DNA of 64,000 nt from Streptomyces sp. CB02414 (GTDB lineage: Bacteria; Actinomycetota; Actinomycetes; Streptomycetales; Streptomycetaceae), in NCBI RefSeq assembly GCF_001905385.1, contig NZ_LIPF01000007.1, positions 186,001 to 250,000 of the forward strand, read 5' to 3'. A model generated the notes under the pieces. It was given only the letters and a program-made list of their open reading frames with translations, was not told the DNA's origin and searched no databases. Shown in pieces: positions 51,974 to 62,900 of the stretch; the stretch's first letter is position 1; each line of letters starts with the position of its first letter. Position numbers and translations under genes: made by a program.

Positions 51974-52543
51974 ATGAGACGTCTTCGAAGTGTGCTGGTC
52001 AGGCCGTGGGTCATCGCCGCGCTGACCGTGGCTGTCGCGGTGGGCGGTTTCGGCTCCTACTGGTTCCAGCCATGGAAGCTGTGGCAGGAGGAGACCGTCA
52101 ACGAGGCACTGCCCGAAGCCGTGCCGCCACCGCGCCCGTCCGATGGGGAGCCGGCCGGCGGCGCCCCTTCCGCACCGGCCCCGGCCGGACCGGTGACTCT
52201 GGCGAGCGGCGGGCTGATCAGCCACGAGCACGCGACCTCGGGAACGGTGAAGCTGGTGCGGCTCACCGACGGCTCCCACATCGTGCGTGTCGAGAACCTC
52301 GACACGAGCAACGGCCCCGACCTGCGGGTGTGGCTGACCGATGCGCCGGTGAAACCGGGGACGGCCGGCTGGCACGTGTTCGACGACGGGGAATACGTCA
52401 GTCTCGGGGAGCTCAAGGGGAACAAAGGCAGCCAGAACTACACGGTACCGGCCGACGTCGACCCGTCCCGTTACACCAGTGTGAGCATCTGGTGCGACCG
52501 CTTCGACGTCTCCTTCGGCGCCGCTGAACTCGCCCGCGTCTGA
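51974..52543 (+). CDS. DM13 domain protein, membrane-anchored
   Basis: The 189-residue protein starts at ATG 51974 behind GGGAGGGG. One N-terminal transmembrane helix (about residues 12-32) and a Pro/Ala-rich linker lead to a DM13 domain (TSGTVKLVRLTDGSHIVRVE, GPDLRVWLTD, SLGELKGNKGSQNY, SVSIWCDRFDVSFG). DM13 proteins are thought to bind heme or take part in redox reactions through the conserved Cys of the WC motif, present here. It should face the outside. No regulatory partner is visible; it converges with the RibD-like gene. Confidence 0.85.
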   Translation: MRRLRSVLVRPWVIAALTVAVAVGGFGSYWFQPWKLWQEETVNEALPEAVPPPRPSDGEPAGGAPSAPAPAGPVTLASGGLISHEHATSGTVKLVRLTDGSHIVRVENLDTSNGPDLRVWLTDAPVKPGTAGWHVFDDGEYVSLGELKGNKGSQNYTVPADVDPSRYTSVSIWCDRFDVSFGAAELARV

Positions 52544-52585
52544 GAGCGCCACCGGGGCTGAACGGCTTCTCCGCACAGAGCTGGT

Positions 52586-53152
52586 TCAGGAACGCCGCTT
52601 CGGGCGGTAGGTACGCCCGAAGCTACGCGGACTGTCCTCGTAGATCTCGACCAGCTCCCAGTCGATCCGTTGCCCGCCGGGAACGTCGAAGACGCGGGTG
52701 CCATCGCCGAGGAACACCGGGGCGACGAAGACCTGCAACTCGTCGATGAGGTCGTGCTCGAGCGCCTGCCGGGCGATGTCGGCGCTGATGATCTGCACGT
52801 CCCTGTCGCCGGCGACTTCCTGAGCGCGACGGACCGCTTCCACGATGTCGCAGTTCAGGGCGACGACGGCAGGGTCGTCGGCGATCTCCTCCGGTCGGTG
52901 GGTGAGGACGAACTCGGTTCCGGACCACGCGCCGCCGTATGCCTCCGACGTCGTATCGTCCCGCTCGTCCTGCTGCGCTTTCGCCGCGTCATAGCCTGCC
53001 CGACCGGAGATGATCACTGCGACATCTCCCGCCATCCGCTCCGTGGTGCCCTCGGCCAGGGGTTCCGCGGCGGACATCCAGCTCATGTCGTGTTCCGGTC
53101 CGGCGATGAAGCCGTCGATCGAACACGTGAATCCCCAGGCGACCTTTCCCAT
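52586..53152 (-). CDS. RibD C-terminal / dihydrofolate-reductase-like protein
   Basis: The 188-residue protein starts at ATG 53152 behind GAGGAGGACAC. The pattern MGKVAWGFTCSIDGFIAGPE, IISGRAGYD and DELQVFVAPVFLGDGTRVFD is the RibD_C family, with the dihydrofolate reductase fold that binds NADPH. Stand-alone members are common in actinobacteria and mostly uncharacterised. It stands alone here. Confidence 0.88.
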   Translation of the reverse strand: MGKVAWGFTCSIDGFIAGPEHDMSWMSAAEPLAEGTTERMAGDVAVIISGRAGYDAAKAQQDERDDTTSEAYGGAWSGTEFVLTHRPEEIADDPAVVALNCDIVEAVRRAQEVAGDRDVQIISADIARQALEHDLIDELQVFVAPVFLGDGTRVFDVPGGQRIDWELVEIYEDSPRSFGRTYRPKRRS

Positions 53153-53204
53153 GTGTCCTCCTCGCCAGTCAACAGCCCCGTCGTTCAACGGCCATCCTGG
53201 TTGA

Positions 53205-53789
53205 ATGAGCTGCGTGGACGAAACTGCTGCTTTGCGCCTTCACCGGGCCGTTCGGCTTATCGAGGCGGCCACCCGTAACCGTGCCGCAACGGGGCGCGGC
53301 CCGGACGAAGCCGATGACGTGGTCGGTACGTTCGCCACGGACGGCGCCTTCGGCTTCGATCCGTTTCCGTTGCTTCGGGCTCTTCACGAGGCCGGTTCAC
53401 GTGCGGTGGTCATAGGCCAGGTGGCCGGCATCATGCACGGCTCGGAGGAACTGACCGGCGACCTCGACCTGCTGTGGGACGGCACGCCCGAGCAGGCGCA
53501 CGCCCTGCGCGAGGCCCTGACCGCCACGGGTTGTGCGAGCCTGCCCGACCTCGCTCGCTCTCAGGTGGCCTACCAGGTCATCGGCGCCGGCGGCGACCTG
53601 TGCACTCCCGCCCTGCCCTGGGGCGACATGGACGTCGCGCCCTGCCTTGCCCGGGCGGTCGACGCCCACGATCCGGCGGGTTTCGCCATCCTCTACGCCG
53701 GCCTGGACGACCTGATCCAGATGCGCCGTTCCCTCGGGCGTCCCAAGGACCACCGTCGCGCGGACGAACTCGAGGCCTTGCGCCCTTGA
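53205..53789 (+). CDS. Nucleotidyltransferase-fold protein
   Basis: The 194-residue protein has the pattern AVVIGQVAGIMHGSEELTGD then LDLLWDGTPEQAHALREALT, i.e. G-S-x(n)-D-L-D-L, the active-site strand of the nucleotidyltransferase (NTase) superfamily. The helical parts LRALHEAGS and DDLIQMRRSLGRPKDHRRAD (an R-K-D-x-x-R-x-x-D-E pattern) are typical of abortive-infection-like or toxin NTases. No antitoxin gene is adjacent. ATG 53205; 52 bases behind the divergent RibD_C-like gene. Confidence 0.75.
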   Translation: MSCVDETAALRLHRAVRLIEAATRNRAATGRGPDEADDVVGTFATDGAFGFDPFPLLRALHEAGSRAVVIGQVAGIMHGSEELTGDLDLLWDGTPEQAHALREALTATGCASLPDLARSQVAYQVIGAGGDLCTPALPWGDMDVAPCLARAVDAHDPAGFAILYAGLDDLIQMRRSLGRPKDHRRADELEALRP

Positions 53790-53879
53790 GGGGTGGACAC
53801 CGATCCGCCGGGCGGAGCGGTCTCCACCAGCCTCGCCGCCCTGGCCGGCCCAGGGCCGAGCGCGGCCCCAAGTCCGCCA

Positions 53880-54120
53880 GGCACCGCTCCTTCACCGTCA
53901 CAGCGCCCAGCAGGGAGGACCTGCCACGGGCCGCCGTCCTCATGGAGAAGGCCGGCACCGGCGGCGCCCTGTTCCGCAATCTCTACCGGGAGGTCTCGGG
54001 GGCGACTGTCACGGTGTTCTTCCGGCGTCTGGGAATCAGGAGCGGGCGGCGGGAGCGGTGCTTCCGGCCTCGAGTTCTTCACGATTCGCCCATAGGACCG
54101 GCGACCCTGTCGAGGCACGC
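53880..54120 (+). pseudogene. Remnant resembling a BtrH/DUF4872 protein
   Basis: The frame at 53895-53995 reads SFTVTAPSREDLPRAAVLME and KAGTGGALFRNLYREVSG; the KAGTGGALFRNLYR motif is characteristic of DUF4872/BtrH-type acyl-transfer proteins. Nothing of the rest remains and the frame is lost afterwards. The following 650 bases up to the LuxR regulator show no other gene. Confidence 0.3.
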
Positions 54121-54774
54121 AAGCGCGTGTCTCGACGAGCTGGGCAGCCGTTCAGGTGGCCGGCCTCCACCAGCCTTCGCCACCCGGCTCGACAGGCGCG
54201 CGGTCCGCTGCGAGACAAGCGTCCTTGTCGCCGCGGTCAACGAGCGGCTGTGACCGGCCTCGACTTTCAGGCCCGCACGTCATTCCGGCCGCGATCAGGT
54301 CAGCGGGTCGATACTGCTCTTCCGAAAGGTTGATTGAGTATCCGTGACCCCCGACTTCCGGATGTTACGGGCCCGGAGCGGCGCCTAGTTTCAGGTGTCG
54401 GCCGTCCGGGCTGCGAGACCGCGCAGCGACTTCGCGGAACTCGTCCAGCCTCGGTCGACCGACAGTGTGCACGGGTGTGTGGAACGGACCGCGATGCCGC
54501 CTCCCGGCTGTCCCGAGCCGGATGGCATGGTGGTGCTTCTCGACGGTCGGGCGGTGTGCTCCGCGGTGCGCCTCGACGCCGGAAGCCCTTCCGCACGCCC
54601 GGGCACGCATGCCCGGCCGAACGGCAGTGACCTGGTTCGCCGGAGGAGTGTCCGCGGACGTCCCGCACTTACGTCTGTTCGGCTGTGTCGTCACCTTGGT
54701 ACCGTGCCGGAACGGCGCCTTCCGTGGGCCGTTGCGATGGACAGGCTCCGCCTGAGGAGAGCGAGGATGACGGC
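54121..54774. other. Non-coding region ahead of the LuxR regulator
   Basis: No frame with a ribosome binding site or domain is seen over 650 bases; the short open frames on both strands are Arg/Pro/Ser-rich shadows. The regulator's promoter and the purine-rich GAGCGAGGATGA start signal lie at its end. Confidence 0.45.
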
Positions 54775-57612
54775 GTGATCGCGACGCGTGGTTCCGCTCT
54801 GCGGCCCCTGGCACGCGCCCTGGCCGACGAACGTGCCGATCCGGTGCTGTTGTTCGTCGAGGGTCTCGCCGGTCAGGGAAAGAGCCATCTGCTGCAGGAA
54901 CTGGCCGACCTGCCCGAGACGGCGAACACGGTCCGCGTGTGGTGGCGGTGTGGAGTCGACGGCGGGCCGTCGGACGGGGACGGGGACGGGGACCGGCGAG
55001 TGCCGGGCCTGTGGCTGGTAGACGACGTTCACCGGGCGGACGAGGACGAACTCCGACGGCTGCGTCTGGTGCTGGAGGGGCTGGGGCCGGGCTCCGGGGC
55101 CGCGGTGACCTATCGCCCCGAGGAACTCTCCGTACCCGGTCTTCCGCTGGGCAGCCCGCCGATGGCGTACCCGCCCCGGATGACGGTGCTCCGGCACCGG
55201 CTCGGGCCCTGGGACGAGGAGCGGGTCCACCGGGCGGCGGTAGAGGCGCTGGGCGAGGACTGTACGGCCGAAGCGGTGCGCACGCTGCACGAGCGGACCG
55301 GCGGCGTGCCCCGGGCGGTCGTCGACCTCCTCGCCGTACTGCGGGAGCGGCGGCCTGCGTTCACCGGTACGGCAGCCGAGGTGGAAGCGGCCGGTACACC
55401 GGCCCGGCTGACGGAGCTGGTGTTGAGCCGTACGTACGCGCTGTCCCCGGCGGACCGGCCGGTGGTCTGGGCGGCCGCCGTCCTCGACGGACCCGCCGGC
55501 CGCGACGAACTGGCCGCGGTGTCGGGACTTGGAGCCGCGTCGGGGAACAGCGCACTGCTGCGGGCCTTGGAGGGCGCGGCCCTGGCGGAGCTGGGCGAAG
55601 ACCGCTACGGCTTCGCCGTCCCGCTCGCGGCGCCGGCCGTACGAGCCTGTGTGCCCGGGCCCGTCCGCCAGGACCTCCACCGGCGGGCGGCGGGTGTGCT
55701 GAGCCGCAGACAGCCCGTCGTCTGGCACGCCGTGGCCGAACACCACAGGGCGGCCGGCGACGGCCACAGGTGGATCAAAGCGGTGGAGAAGGCCGCGGAG
55801 TCGGCGGCGGCCTCCAGCCGGCACCAGCAAGCCGTCACGCTACTGGAACAGACACTGGCCACCCCGGGCCTCGCACCCCGGGTCCGTGCCCGGCTGGCAC
55901 CGTTGCTGGCCCGCAGCGCGGTGACCGGCCTGCGCTCTGACCAGACGGTGGAGGTCCTCGCGCAGATCGTGCAGGACGCGTCCCTGCCGCCCGCCGTGCG
56001 CGGAGAGCTGCGGCTCGACCTGGGGCTGATGCTGTGCAATCAGATGGGTCGGTACCCCGAGGGCCGGCGTGCTCTGGAGACCGCCGCCGCCGAACTGGTC
56101 GAGGTCCGCCCCGGTCTGGCCGCACGCGCCATGGCGGCGCTGTCCAGCCCCTACTGGCCGGGCGACTCCATCGACGTCCACCGAGAGTGGTTGGTCAAGG
56201 CCATGGCCTCGGCGGACGCGAGCGGGGACGACTCGATGCGTACGGCGGTCCTGGCCAACCGGGCGGCCCTCGCGACGAGCTGTGCCGAGCCGGACGCGTG
56301 GGAGCTGGTGAAGCAGCTTCCCCTGGAAGCCACCGACCCCGCGTGTGCCCGGCAGGCGGCACGCGGCCTGTGCAACGCCGCGGACTCCGCCGTCTGGCTC
56401 GGCCTGCACGAGCAGGCGGAAGACCTGCTGGCGGAGGGACGGGACCTGTCCGCGCGGAGCGGCGCGCCCTACTTCGAGCACAACGCTCTGGGGGCCCAAC
56501 TCCTCCAGGAGTGGTGGACCGGCCGGTGGTCGGGCCTGGCCAAGCGGTGCGAGGACTTCGTCGCCGCGACCGCCGACATGCCGCTCATCGCCTCCGACGC
56601 CTACATCGTGCGCGGCCTGCTCGCCCTCGCCCAGGGCGACTGGGGGGAGGCGGCCCGCCGGCTGTCCCAGCGTGGGACGTTCGGCACGGAGGACCTGCCG
56701 GTTCCCCTGACCGCGACCGCCGCCGGCGCCGTGGTCCGGCTCGCCCTGGCCCGTCAGGAGGTGGAGGCCGCGGCGGAACAGGCGCGTGCCGCCTGGAAGG
56801 TGGTGGCCGAGAAGGGCGTGTGGTCGTGGGCCGCGGAACTCGCGCCGTGGGCCGTGGAAGCACTGGCCCGCGCGGGTGACAACGCCACGGCACACACCAT
56901 GGTCCGGAGCTTCTCCCAGGGCCTCGGCCCTGGCGACGCGCCCGCCGCCAGGGCCGCACTGACCTGGAGCCGGGCCGTGCTCGCCGAAACGGAGGCCCCC
57001 GCCCATGAGCGGCGGGACGGACTGCTGAGGGCCGCCGAACTGTACCGGCAGGCTGCGGCGGCTTACGCGGAGCTGCCCCGCCCCTACGCCCAGGCTCTGG
57101 CCGCGGAGGGCGCCGCACGCTGCGTACTCACGGCGTACACAGAAGCCCATGACTGCCCGGCCGCGAAGGCCGGATCCACCGCCACGTCGGCAGACCCGGC
57201 ATCCGACAACGCCTCCACCCTGTCGGCGACCACCGAGTTGGAGTCCTGCGCCCAGCGCTTCACCGACCTCGGGGCCGTCTGGGACGCGGCGCGGACCCGG
57301 GCCCTGCTGCGCACACGCCAGCCGGCCAGGAAGGGCCGCCCTCCCGGACGCCCGTCGCACGCCGACGAGTTGTCCCCCCGGGAGGCGGAAGTCGCCCAGC
57401 TCGCTGTCTCCGGTCTCACCAATCGGGAGATCGCCGCGACCTTGCACCTGTCTCCCCGTACGGTGGAGCAGCACATCGCCCGCGCCATGCGCAAGACCGG
57501 GGCGCTCTCCCGCCGTGACCTCGACCACCGGCTGGGAGGTGCTCCTCGAAACGGTGAGCGCCTCTTCCCAACCGGGGACAGCCGTACCGTCAGGGCAGTT
57601 GAGATCTGCTGA
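54775..57612 (+). CDS. LuxR-family regulator of the large ATP-binding (LAL) class
   Basis: The 945-residue protein starts at GTG 54775 behind GCGAGGA. An N-terminal ATPase (Walker A GLAGQGKS at 30-37, Walker B-like LWLVDDVHRADEDEL) is followed by a long helical TPR-like section. The C-terminal LuxR HTH is at about residues 865-925 (ELSPREAEVAQLAVSGLTNR, LHLSPRTVEQHIARAMRKTG). LAL regulators activate natural-product clusters; this one precedes the S1 protease and the PKS by 2-5 kb on the same strand and may act on either. The segment ARKGRPPGRPSH just ahead of the HTH is basic and probably disordered. Confidence 0.9.
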   Translation: MIATRGSALRPLARALADERADPVLLFVEGLAGQGKSHLLQELADLPETANTVRVWWRCGVDGGPSDGDGDGDRRVPGLWLVDDVHRADEDELRRLRLVLEGLGPGSGAAVTYRPEELSVPGLPLGSPPMAYPPRMTVLRHRLGPWDEERVHRAAVEALGEDCTAEAVRTLHERTGGVPRAVVDLLAVLRERRPAFTGTAAEVEAAGTPARLTELVLSRTYALSPADRPVVWAAAVLDGPAGRDELAAVSGLGAASGNSALLRALEGAALAELGEDRYGFAVPLAAPAVRACVPGPVRQDLHRRAAGVLSRRQPVVWHAVAEHHRAAGDGHRWIKAVEKAAESAAASSRHQQAVTLLEQTLATPGLAPRVRARLAPLLARSAVTGLRSDQTVEVLAQIVQDASLPPAVRGELRLDLGLMLCNQMGRYPEGRRALETAAAELVEVRPGLAARAMAALSSPYWPGDSIDVHREWLVKAMASADASGDDSMRTAVLANRAALATSCAEPDAWELVKQLPLEATDPACARQAARGLCNAADSAVWLGLHEQAEDLLAEGRDLSARSGAPYFEHNALGAQLLQEWWTGRWSGLAKRCEDFVAATADMPLIASDAYIVRGLLALAQGDWGEAARRLSQRGTFGTEDLPVPLTATAAGAVVRLALARQEVEAAAEQARAAWKVVAEKGVWSWAAELAPWAVEALARAGDNATAHTMVRSFSQGLGPGDAPAARAALTWSRAVLAETEAPAHERRDGLLRAAELYRQAAAAYAELPRPYAQALAAEGAARCVLTAYTEAHDCPAAKAGSTATSADPASDNASTLSATTELESCAQRFTDLGAVWDAARTRALLRTRQPARKGRPPGRPSHADELSPREAEVAQLAVSGLTNREIAATLHLSPRTVEQHIARAMRKTGALSRRDLDHRLGGAPRNGERLFPTGDSRTVRAVEIC

Positions 57613-57892
57613 GCCGGAACCTCCTGTCCTGCCCCCAGGCGTGCACAGTCGCAGCCGTCCAGTCGAGCACCCAGCCGGGGCGCAGCCCGCGCGCTCCCCA
57701 GCCGTCCGGGCGCCGGCCAGGGACCGGGAGGCCCGCCTTCTGCGCGGCAACGGCCGTGTCACAGGTTTCGCGCGCGATACGGAGGGCTGCCGACCAAGTG
57801 TCGGCCGCACCGGTGAAAACGTGCAGCCCGTGCTGCTCGGGCCGTGCGGAGCTTCTGATGGGCACATGGACCTGGAAGTAGATTCTGGTCAC
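57590..57892 (-). CDS. Hypothetical protein, 100 residues
   Basis: The frame from GTG 57892, behind GGAGG, encodes a soluble protein with VTRIYFQVHVPIRSS, HGLHVFTGAADTWSAALRIA and GWVLDWTAATVHAWGQ. Strand-helix alternation and clean codon bias support a real gene. It overlaps the regulator's 3' end by 23 bases in opposite orientation. I do not recognise the family. Confidence 0.55.
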   Translation of the reverse strand: MTRIYFQVHVPIRSSARPEQHGLHVFTGAADTWSAALRIARETCDTAVAAQKAGLPVPGRRPDGWGARGLRPGWVLDWTAATVHAWGQDRRFRLSRSQLP

Positions 57893-58380
57893 GGCGCCGC
57901 CTCCTTGTTTCTGCGCGCTTTTCCGCTCCATCGGCGCATGGTGTGGTGAAATCGTCCGGCGAGCTGCGCGCCTTGACCAACGTATGAACCGGTCTGATCT
58001 CTGAATATCCGAATCGGCCAATCACCTATACGTATCCCGGTCGACGGATGCGGACCGTTGCGGTGACGCCGGATGCTGTGGCGCTCCAGTGCACGCCGGG
58101 TTTCTTGCGTATCCGTAAATGCGCCCGCCTGATGCAACGGTGGGCGAGGCCCTCCTATGCTCCGGTCCTGCGTACTCTTCTTCCCGCAGAGCATCCAGAA
58201 CTTCGCGAAAAGATGCCGCCGCACGCACCTTGAAATTTGAGGAATTGCTGAGCAATAGTTCGGGATCACGACGGGTCACTGACTCGCCGTCAGGCAGGAA
58301 CCGTCCTGTGCCGGGGCGCTTTTGCGTTCCGGCATAAACCCCACATCGGGTTCCTGTCTGTCACCCGGAAGGAATTCGAC
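57893..58380. other. Intergenic region of lower GC, one doubtful small ORF
   Basis: About 490 bases ahead of the S1 protease are less GC-rich than the rest. A minus-strand frame from 58279 includes SFREVLDALREEEYAGPEHR, which looks helical, but the upstream start has no ribosome binding site and the rest is Arg/Pro-rich. The protease promoter presumably lies in the last 100 bases. Confidence 0.35.
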
Positions 58381-59586
58381 GTGCGCAATTCTCGTAAGTA
58401 CCGCCTGGCTGCGGCGGGCATCGCGCTTTCGGCCTCTGCGGTCCTGGGGACCCAGACCGTGGCGCAGGCGCAGGGCGCTCACCCCACCCCCCACTACCAG
58501 CCCGAGATGGTCCGGGCGTTGGCCGGCTCGCTCGGTGTGAGCGAGGAGGCCGCAGCCGACCGCCTGGACCGGCAGAGCGCCCAGCAGTCCAAGCTCGCCG
58601 AGCTCAGGAGGAGCGGCATATCCGGCGACGGAGCCTTCTTCGACGCCTCCGGACAGCTGACCGTCAACGCCACCGACACCACCGAGGCGGCCAGAGTCGA
58701 GCAGGCCGGCCTCACCGCCCGGGTGCCCGCCCGCGGTCAGGCAGCACTCGACGAGATCAAGGCCGAGCTGGACGCCCTCGCCGCCAAGAAGGTCCCCTCC
58801 GGAGTGGTCGCCTGGTCCGTGGATCTGGCCTCCGACAAGGTGGTCGTCAAGGTCAACGACGACCGGGGAGCCGCCGCCAAGGCGTTCCTCGCCGCGGCCG
58901 CAAGGCACGGTTCCGCTGTCGAGATCGAGCGGGGCCAGAAGGAGCTCGAGCCCAAGGCCGCGATCTACCCCGGCAGCAAGATGACGTTCAACGACACCAC
59001 GCAGTGGTGCTCCGTCGGGTACGGGGCCCGCGACCGGTCGGGCAACCAGTACCTGGTGACCGCGGGACACTGCGTCGTGAACACCCTGCGCTACGACGGA
59101 GCGGCCTTCGCCAAGGGCTACAAGACCCGCTACGCCCTCGGCACCCGCAGCGTCGACATGGGCATCGCCACCATCAACTCCGGTCACTCGATCACCACCA
59201 GCGTCGGTACCTGGGGACAAGGCAGCACCAGCACGGTCGCCGTCAGGGGCAGCAGCCGGGCCGCCGCCGGCGCCGCGGTCTGCAAGTCCGGTGCCACCAC
59301 CGGCTGGACCTGCGGCGCGATCAGTTCCTACAACAACACCGTCACCTACACCGACCCCAATGGCGGCCCCGACACGGTCGTCAGCGGCCTGGCCGCCTCC
59401 AGCGTCTGCGTCGAGGGCGGTGACAGCGGCGGTGCTTACATCTCCGGCAACCAGGCACAGGGCATGACCTCCGGCGGACCGACCAACCAGCAGTGCGGCG
59501 GCGGGGTCTACTCCCGCGGCTCCTCGTACTTCCAGCCGCTCGACGACACCCTTCGCTACTACGGGCTGACGCTCAACACCAACTGA
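58381..59586 (+). CDS. Secreted S1 (chymotrypsin-like) serine protease with propeptide
   Basis: The 401-residue preproprotease starts at GTG 58381 behind GGAAGGAATTC. A signal peptide (to about residue 31) and a propeptide (about 32-200, with the alpha-lytic-type pro fold) precede the mature protease. The catalytic triad is His230 (VTAGHC), Asp259 (SVDMGI) and Ser349 (GGDSGGA). Cysteine pairs C210/C231, C301/C311 and C343/C372 match the Streptomyces griseus protease pattern. Length and layout are like SGPC/SGPD-type enzymes. It is exported and self-activated, and degrades external protein during development. Confidence 0.92.
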   Translation: MRNSRKYRLAAAGIALSASAVLGTQTVAQAQGAHPTPHYQPEMVRALAGSLGVSEEAAADRLDRQSAQQSKLAELRRSGISGDGAFFDASGQLTVNATDTTEAARVEQAGLTARVPARGQAALDEIKAELDALAAKKVPSGVVAWSVDLASDKVVVKVNDDRGAAAKAFLAAAARHGSAVEIERGQKELEPKAAIYPGSKMTFNDTTQWCSVGYGARDRSGNQYLVTAGHCVVNTLRYDGAAFAKGYKTRYALGTRSVDMGIATINSGHSITTSVGTWGQGSTSTVAVRGSSRAAAGAAVCKSGATTGWTCGAISSYNNTVTYTDPNGGPDTVVSGLAASSVCVEGGDSGGAYISGNQAQGMTSGGPTNQQCGGGVYSRGSSYFQPLDDTLRYYGLTLNTN

Positions 59587-59606
59587 GCACGTCCGTAACA
59601 GAACCG

Positions 59607-59644
59607 GCCGGGGGCCGCCCGCGAGACAGCGAGCGGCCCCCGGC
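59607..59644 (+). terminator. Strong stem-loop behind the protease gene
   Basis: GCCGGGGGCCGC at 59607-59618 pairs perfectly with GCGGCCCCCGGC at 59633-59644 around a 14-base loop, 20 bases beyond the stop codon. Rho-independent-type hairpin without U tract, as usual in Streptomyces. Confidence 0.8.
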
Positions 59645-59907
59645 TTCGTGGTCAGCCGACCGGCTACCGCGCGCTGCGCAGGACCACCACCCCCTGATGA
59701 TCCTTTAAGCGCCCGACCAAGTGGCTGAACTCGAAGCATTGAGGCATCCGCGCAGTTCAACGCGCTCTCGTCCGATACTTCCGGTTCTTGGAGATCACCC
59801 ACGACTGTGTCGAAATAGGAGGCCCCACCCAAGATCGAAGCGACAGTCGGTGCGTGTGTGCCAGGCCGGGCACCGTCAGCCTCTTCGCGCTGAAGAACGG
59901 ACACCTC
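59645..59907. other. Intergenic region ahead of the polyketide synthase
   Basis: About 260 bases without a domain-bearing frame. A weak purine-rich GAAGAACGGA sits ahead of the PKS start codon. Regulatory sites for the LAL regulator could lie here but I cannot identify them. Confidence 0.4.
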
Positions 59908-62900
59908 ATGGACGCACACGCCGGCAGCGACGCACTCGGCGCAGGCCAGGACGAGCCAGTGGCAGTGGTCGGAGCCGCCTGCCGCTTCCCTGGTGAGGCG
60001 CGCTCCCTCACTTCGCTGTGGCGACTGCTGATGTCCCGTCGCGAAACCGTGCGAGAGGTGCCCGCCGAGCGTTGGGAGCAGGCGGAACTGGCCGGCCTCC
60101 CCGCCCAGGTGGCGGCCCGGCTCCGCCACGGCTGCTTCCTGGACGACGACGTCTACGCCTACGACCCGGAGTTCTTCGGCATCAACGCGCAGGAAGCGCC
60201 CTGGGTGGACCCGGAGCACCGACTGCTGTCCGAGGTCGTGTGGGAGGCAGTCGAGCACGCCGGGATTCCGGCCCAGCGACTGTCGGGGACGCCGACCGGC
60301 ATGTTCTTCGGGATCTACCAGAAGGACTACATGCTGCGGGTGCAGCGGCCGCTGGAAGAGGTGAACGCCTACGCGATGTACACCGGTTTCGACAGTATCG
60401 GCCCCGGCCGCGTCGGCTTCATGCTCGACCTGAAGGGCCCTCAGGTCGTCGTCGAAAGCGCCTGCGCGTCGGGACTCGTCGCCGTGCACTCCGCCTGTCA
60501 GAGCCTGCGCGCCGGAGAGTCGGACGTCGCCGTGGCCGGGGCCGCCATGCTGACCCTGGGACCCGAGGGCGTGATCGCACCCGCACTCTGGGGCGTGTTC
60601 TCGCCGACCGGTCGCTGCCACGCCTTCGACGCGGCCGCCGACGGGTACGTACGCGGGGAGGGCTGCGGCGTGGTCGTACTCAAGCGCCTGTCGGACGCGC
60701 TCCGGGCCGGCGACCGGGTGCTGGCGGTGCTGCGCGGCACAGCGGTCAACCAGAACGGGCGCGGCACGCGGCTCAGCGCGCCCTCCGAACCTGCGCAGAT
60801 CGATCTGTACCGGATGGCCCTGGAACGCGCGGGAGTGGACGCCGGTGACGTGGGGATGGTGGAGGCGCACGGACCCGGTACGGCCGTCGGCGACCCGATC
60901 GAGTTCGCCGCGGTGGCCGCCGTCTACGGCAAGGGCCGGGACCGGTGCGCACTCGGCTCGGTGAAGACGAACATCGGACACACCGAGCCGGTGTCGGGCG
61001 TGGCGGGCCTGCTGAAGGCCATCGCGTCCCTGCGGCACGGCAGGGTGCCGGCCAGTCTGCACTTCAACCGGTGGAACCCTCAGATCGATGCCGAGGGCAC
61101 CCGCCTGTTCGTACCCACCGACACGACCGAGTGGCCGGTGCGCGACGGCACCCGGCTGGCCGCGGTTTCCTCCTTCGGCATCAGCGGCACCAACGTTCAC
61201 GTCGTGCTGGAGCAGCCCCCTGTGCAGTCGCCCGCACAGGCGTCCGGTCCCTCACCGGTCCGGCGCGCGGCCCGGCCGGCGGAGGCACCGCGCGTCTTCC
61301 CGCTGTCCGCCGGCACGCCCGTCGCCCTGCGGTCGGCGGCCGGGCGCCTGGCCCAGTGGCTGAAGCACGAGGGAGCGCAGATCCCGCTGGGCGACGTGGC
61401 ACACACGCTCGCGGTGCGCCGATCCCCCACCCGGGAACGGGCCGCCGTCGTCGCCGCCGACCGGACGGAGCTGGTGGCGAGGCTGGAGGAACTGGCGGCC
61501 GGGCGCACCCCCGGTGCCGGGGTGGCGACCGGCAGGGCCCTGCCGGAGGCCGGACAGGGGCAAGGCGTGGTGTTCGTGTTCGCCGGGCACGGTTCGCAGT
61601 GGGGCGGCATGTGCCGGCGACTGCTCGATCATGACCCGGAGTTCACCCGGGTCGTCGACGAACTCGAACCGCTCGTGGCCGAGGAGTCCGGCTTCTCCCT
61701 GCGCGAGACCCTGAACCGTCCCGAGGTGGTCACCGGCTTCGACCGGGTGCAACCCGTGATTTTCGCCGTCCAGTTGGGTCTGGCGGCGATGTGGCGCTCC
61801 CACGGTGTCGAACCGGCCGCCGTGATCGGCCACTCCATGGGTGAGGTCGCCGCGGCGGTGGCCTCGGGGGCCCTCAGTGTGCGGGACGGGGTGCGGGTCA
61901 TCTGCCGCCGGTCGCGGCTGATCCTGCGCACCGCCGGCCAGGGCCTGATGGCCTCGGTCGCCCTGGGCCGTGCCGAGGTCGAGCGGCTCCTGGCCGAGCA
62001 GGACGTGCGCGGGGTGAGCATCGCGGTCGTCGCGTCGCCGGAGAACACCGTCGTCGGCGGCGACGCCGACCGCATCCGCCACCTCGCCGAGGAGTGGGAC
62101 GCCCAAGGCGTGGGCATTCGCGTGATCGAGGTCGACGTCGCCTCGCACACCGCCCACATGGACCCCATCCTGCCCGATCTCGCCGACGCTCTCGCCGAGG
62201 TCACCGGCAGGCCGCCGCACACGACGTTCTACAGCACCGTCTCGGACGACCCGCGCGAGCGCGGCGCCTTCGACGCCTCCTACTGGTCGGACAACCTGCG
62301 CAGGGTGGTGCGCTTCGCCGACGCCGTACACGCGGCGGCGGAGGACGGGCACCGGCTCTTCGTCGAGATCGGCCCCCACCCGGTGCTGATCCACCCCGTG
62401 CAGGCCACCCTCACCGGGAACAGCCACTCCGGTACCGCGGTCGTGCCCTCGCTGCTGCGCGACACCGACGACCAGCTGGCGTTCCACACCCACGTGGCGG
62501 CACTGCACTGCGCCGGGCACCCGCTGGACTGGGCCGACCGTCACCGCGACGGCGCCCTGGCCGACGTACCGCCGACCACCTGGGAGCGCACCCGGTACGT
62601 CGTCGAGCCCTCGCCGCTGCGGCAGCGGGCCGGGGTTCTCACCTCGCTCGCCGCACACCCGCTCACCGGTCCGCACACCGCCGATCCCGATGGCGAGGGC
62701 CGCCACCTGTGGCAGACGCGGGTCTCCCCGCGGACACTGCCGTGGCTGGACGCGCACCGCGTCAACGACGTCGCCGTCGTGCCCGGCGCCGCCCTGTGCG
62801 AGATGGCCGTGGCCGCCGCCTGCGACCTGTACGGTGCCGGCCCGCAGCGCCTGCGCGTCACCGGCGTCGAACTCCAGCGGCTGCTGCTGCCGGCTGCGGA

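Noticed and set aside
53205..53789. Toxin-antitoxin reading of the nucleotidyltransferase-fold protein
   Set aside because: The fold is plausible, but no antitoxin-like partner lies next to it, so I do not claim a system.
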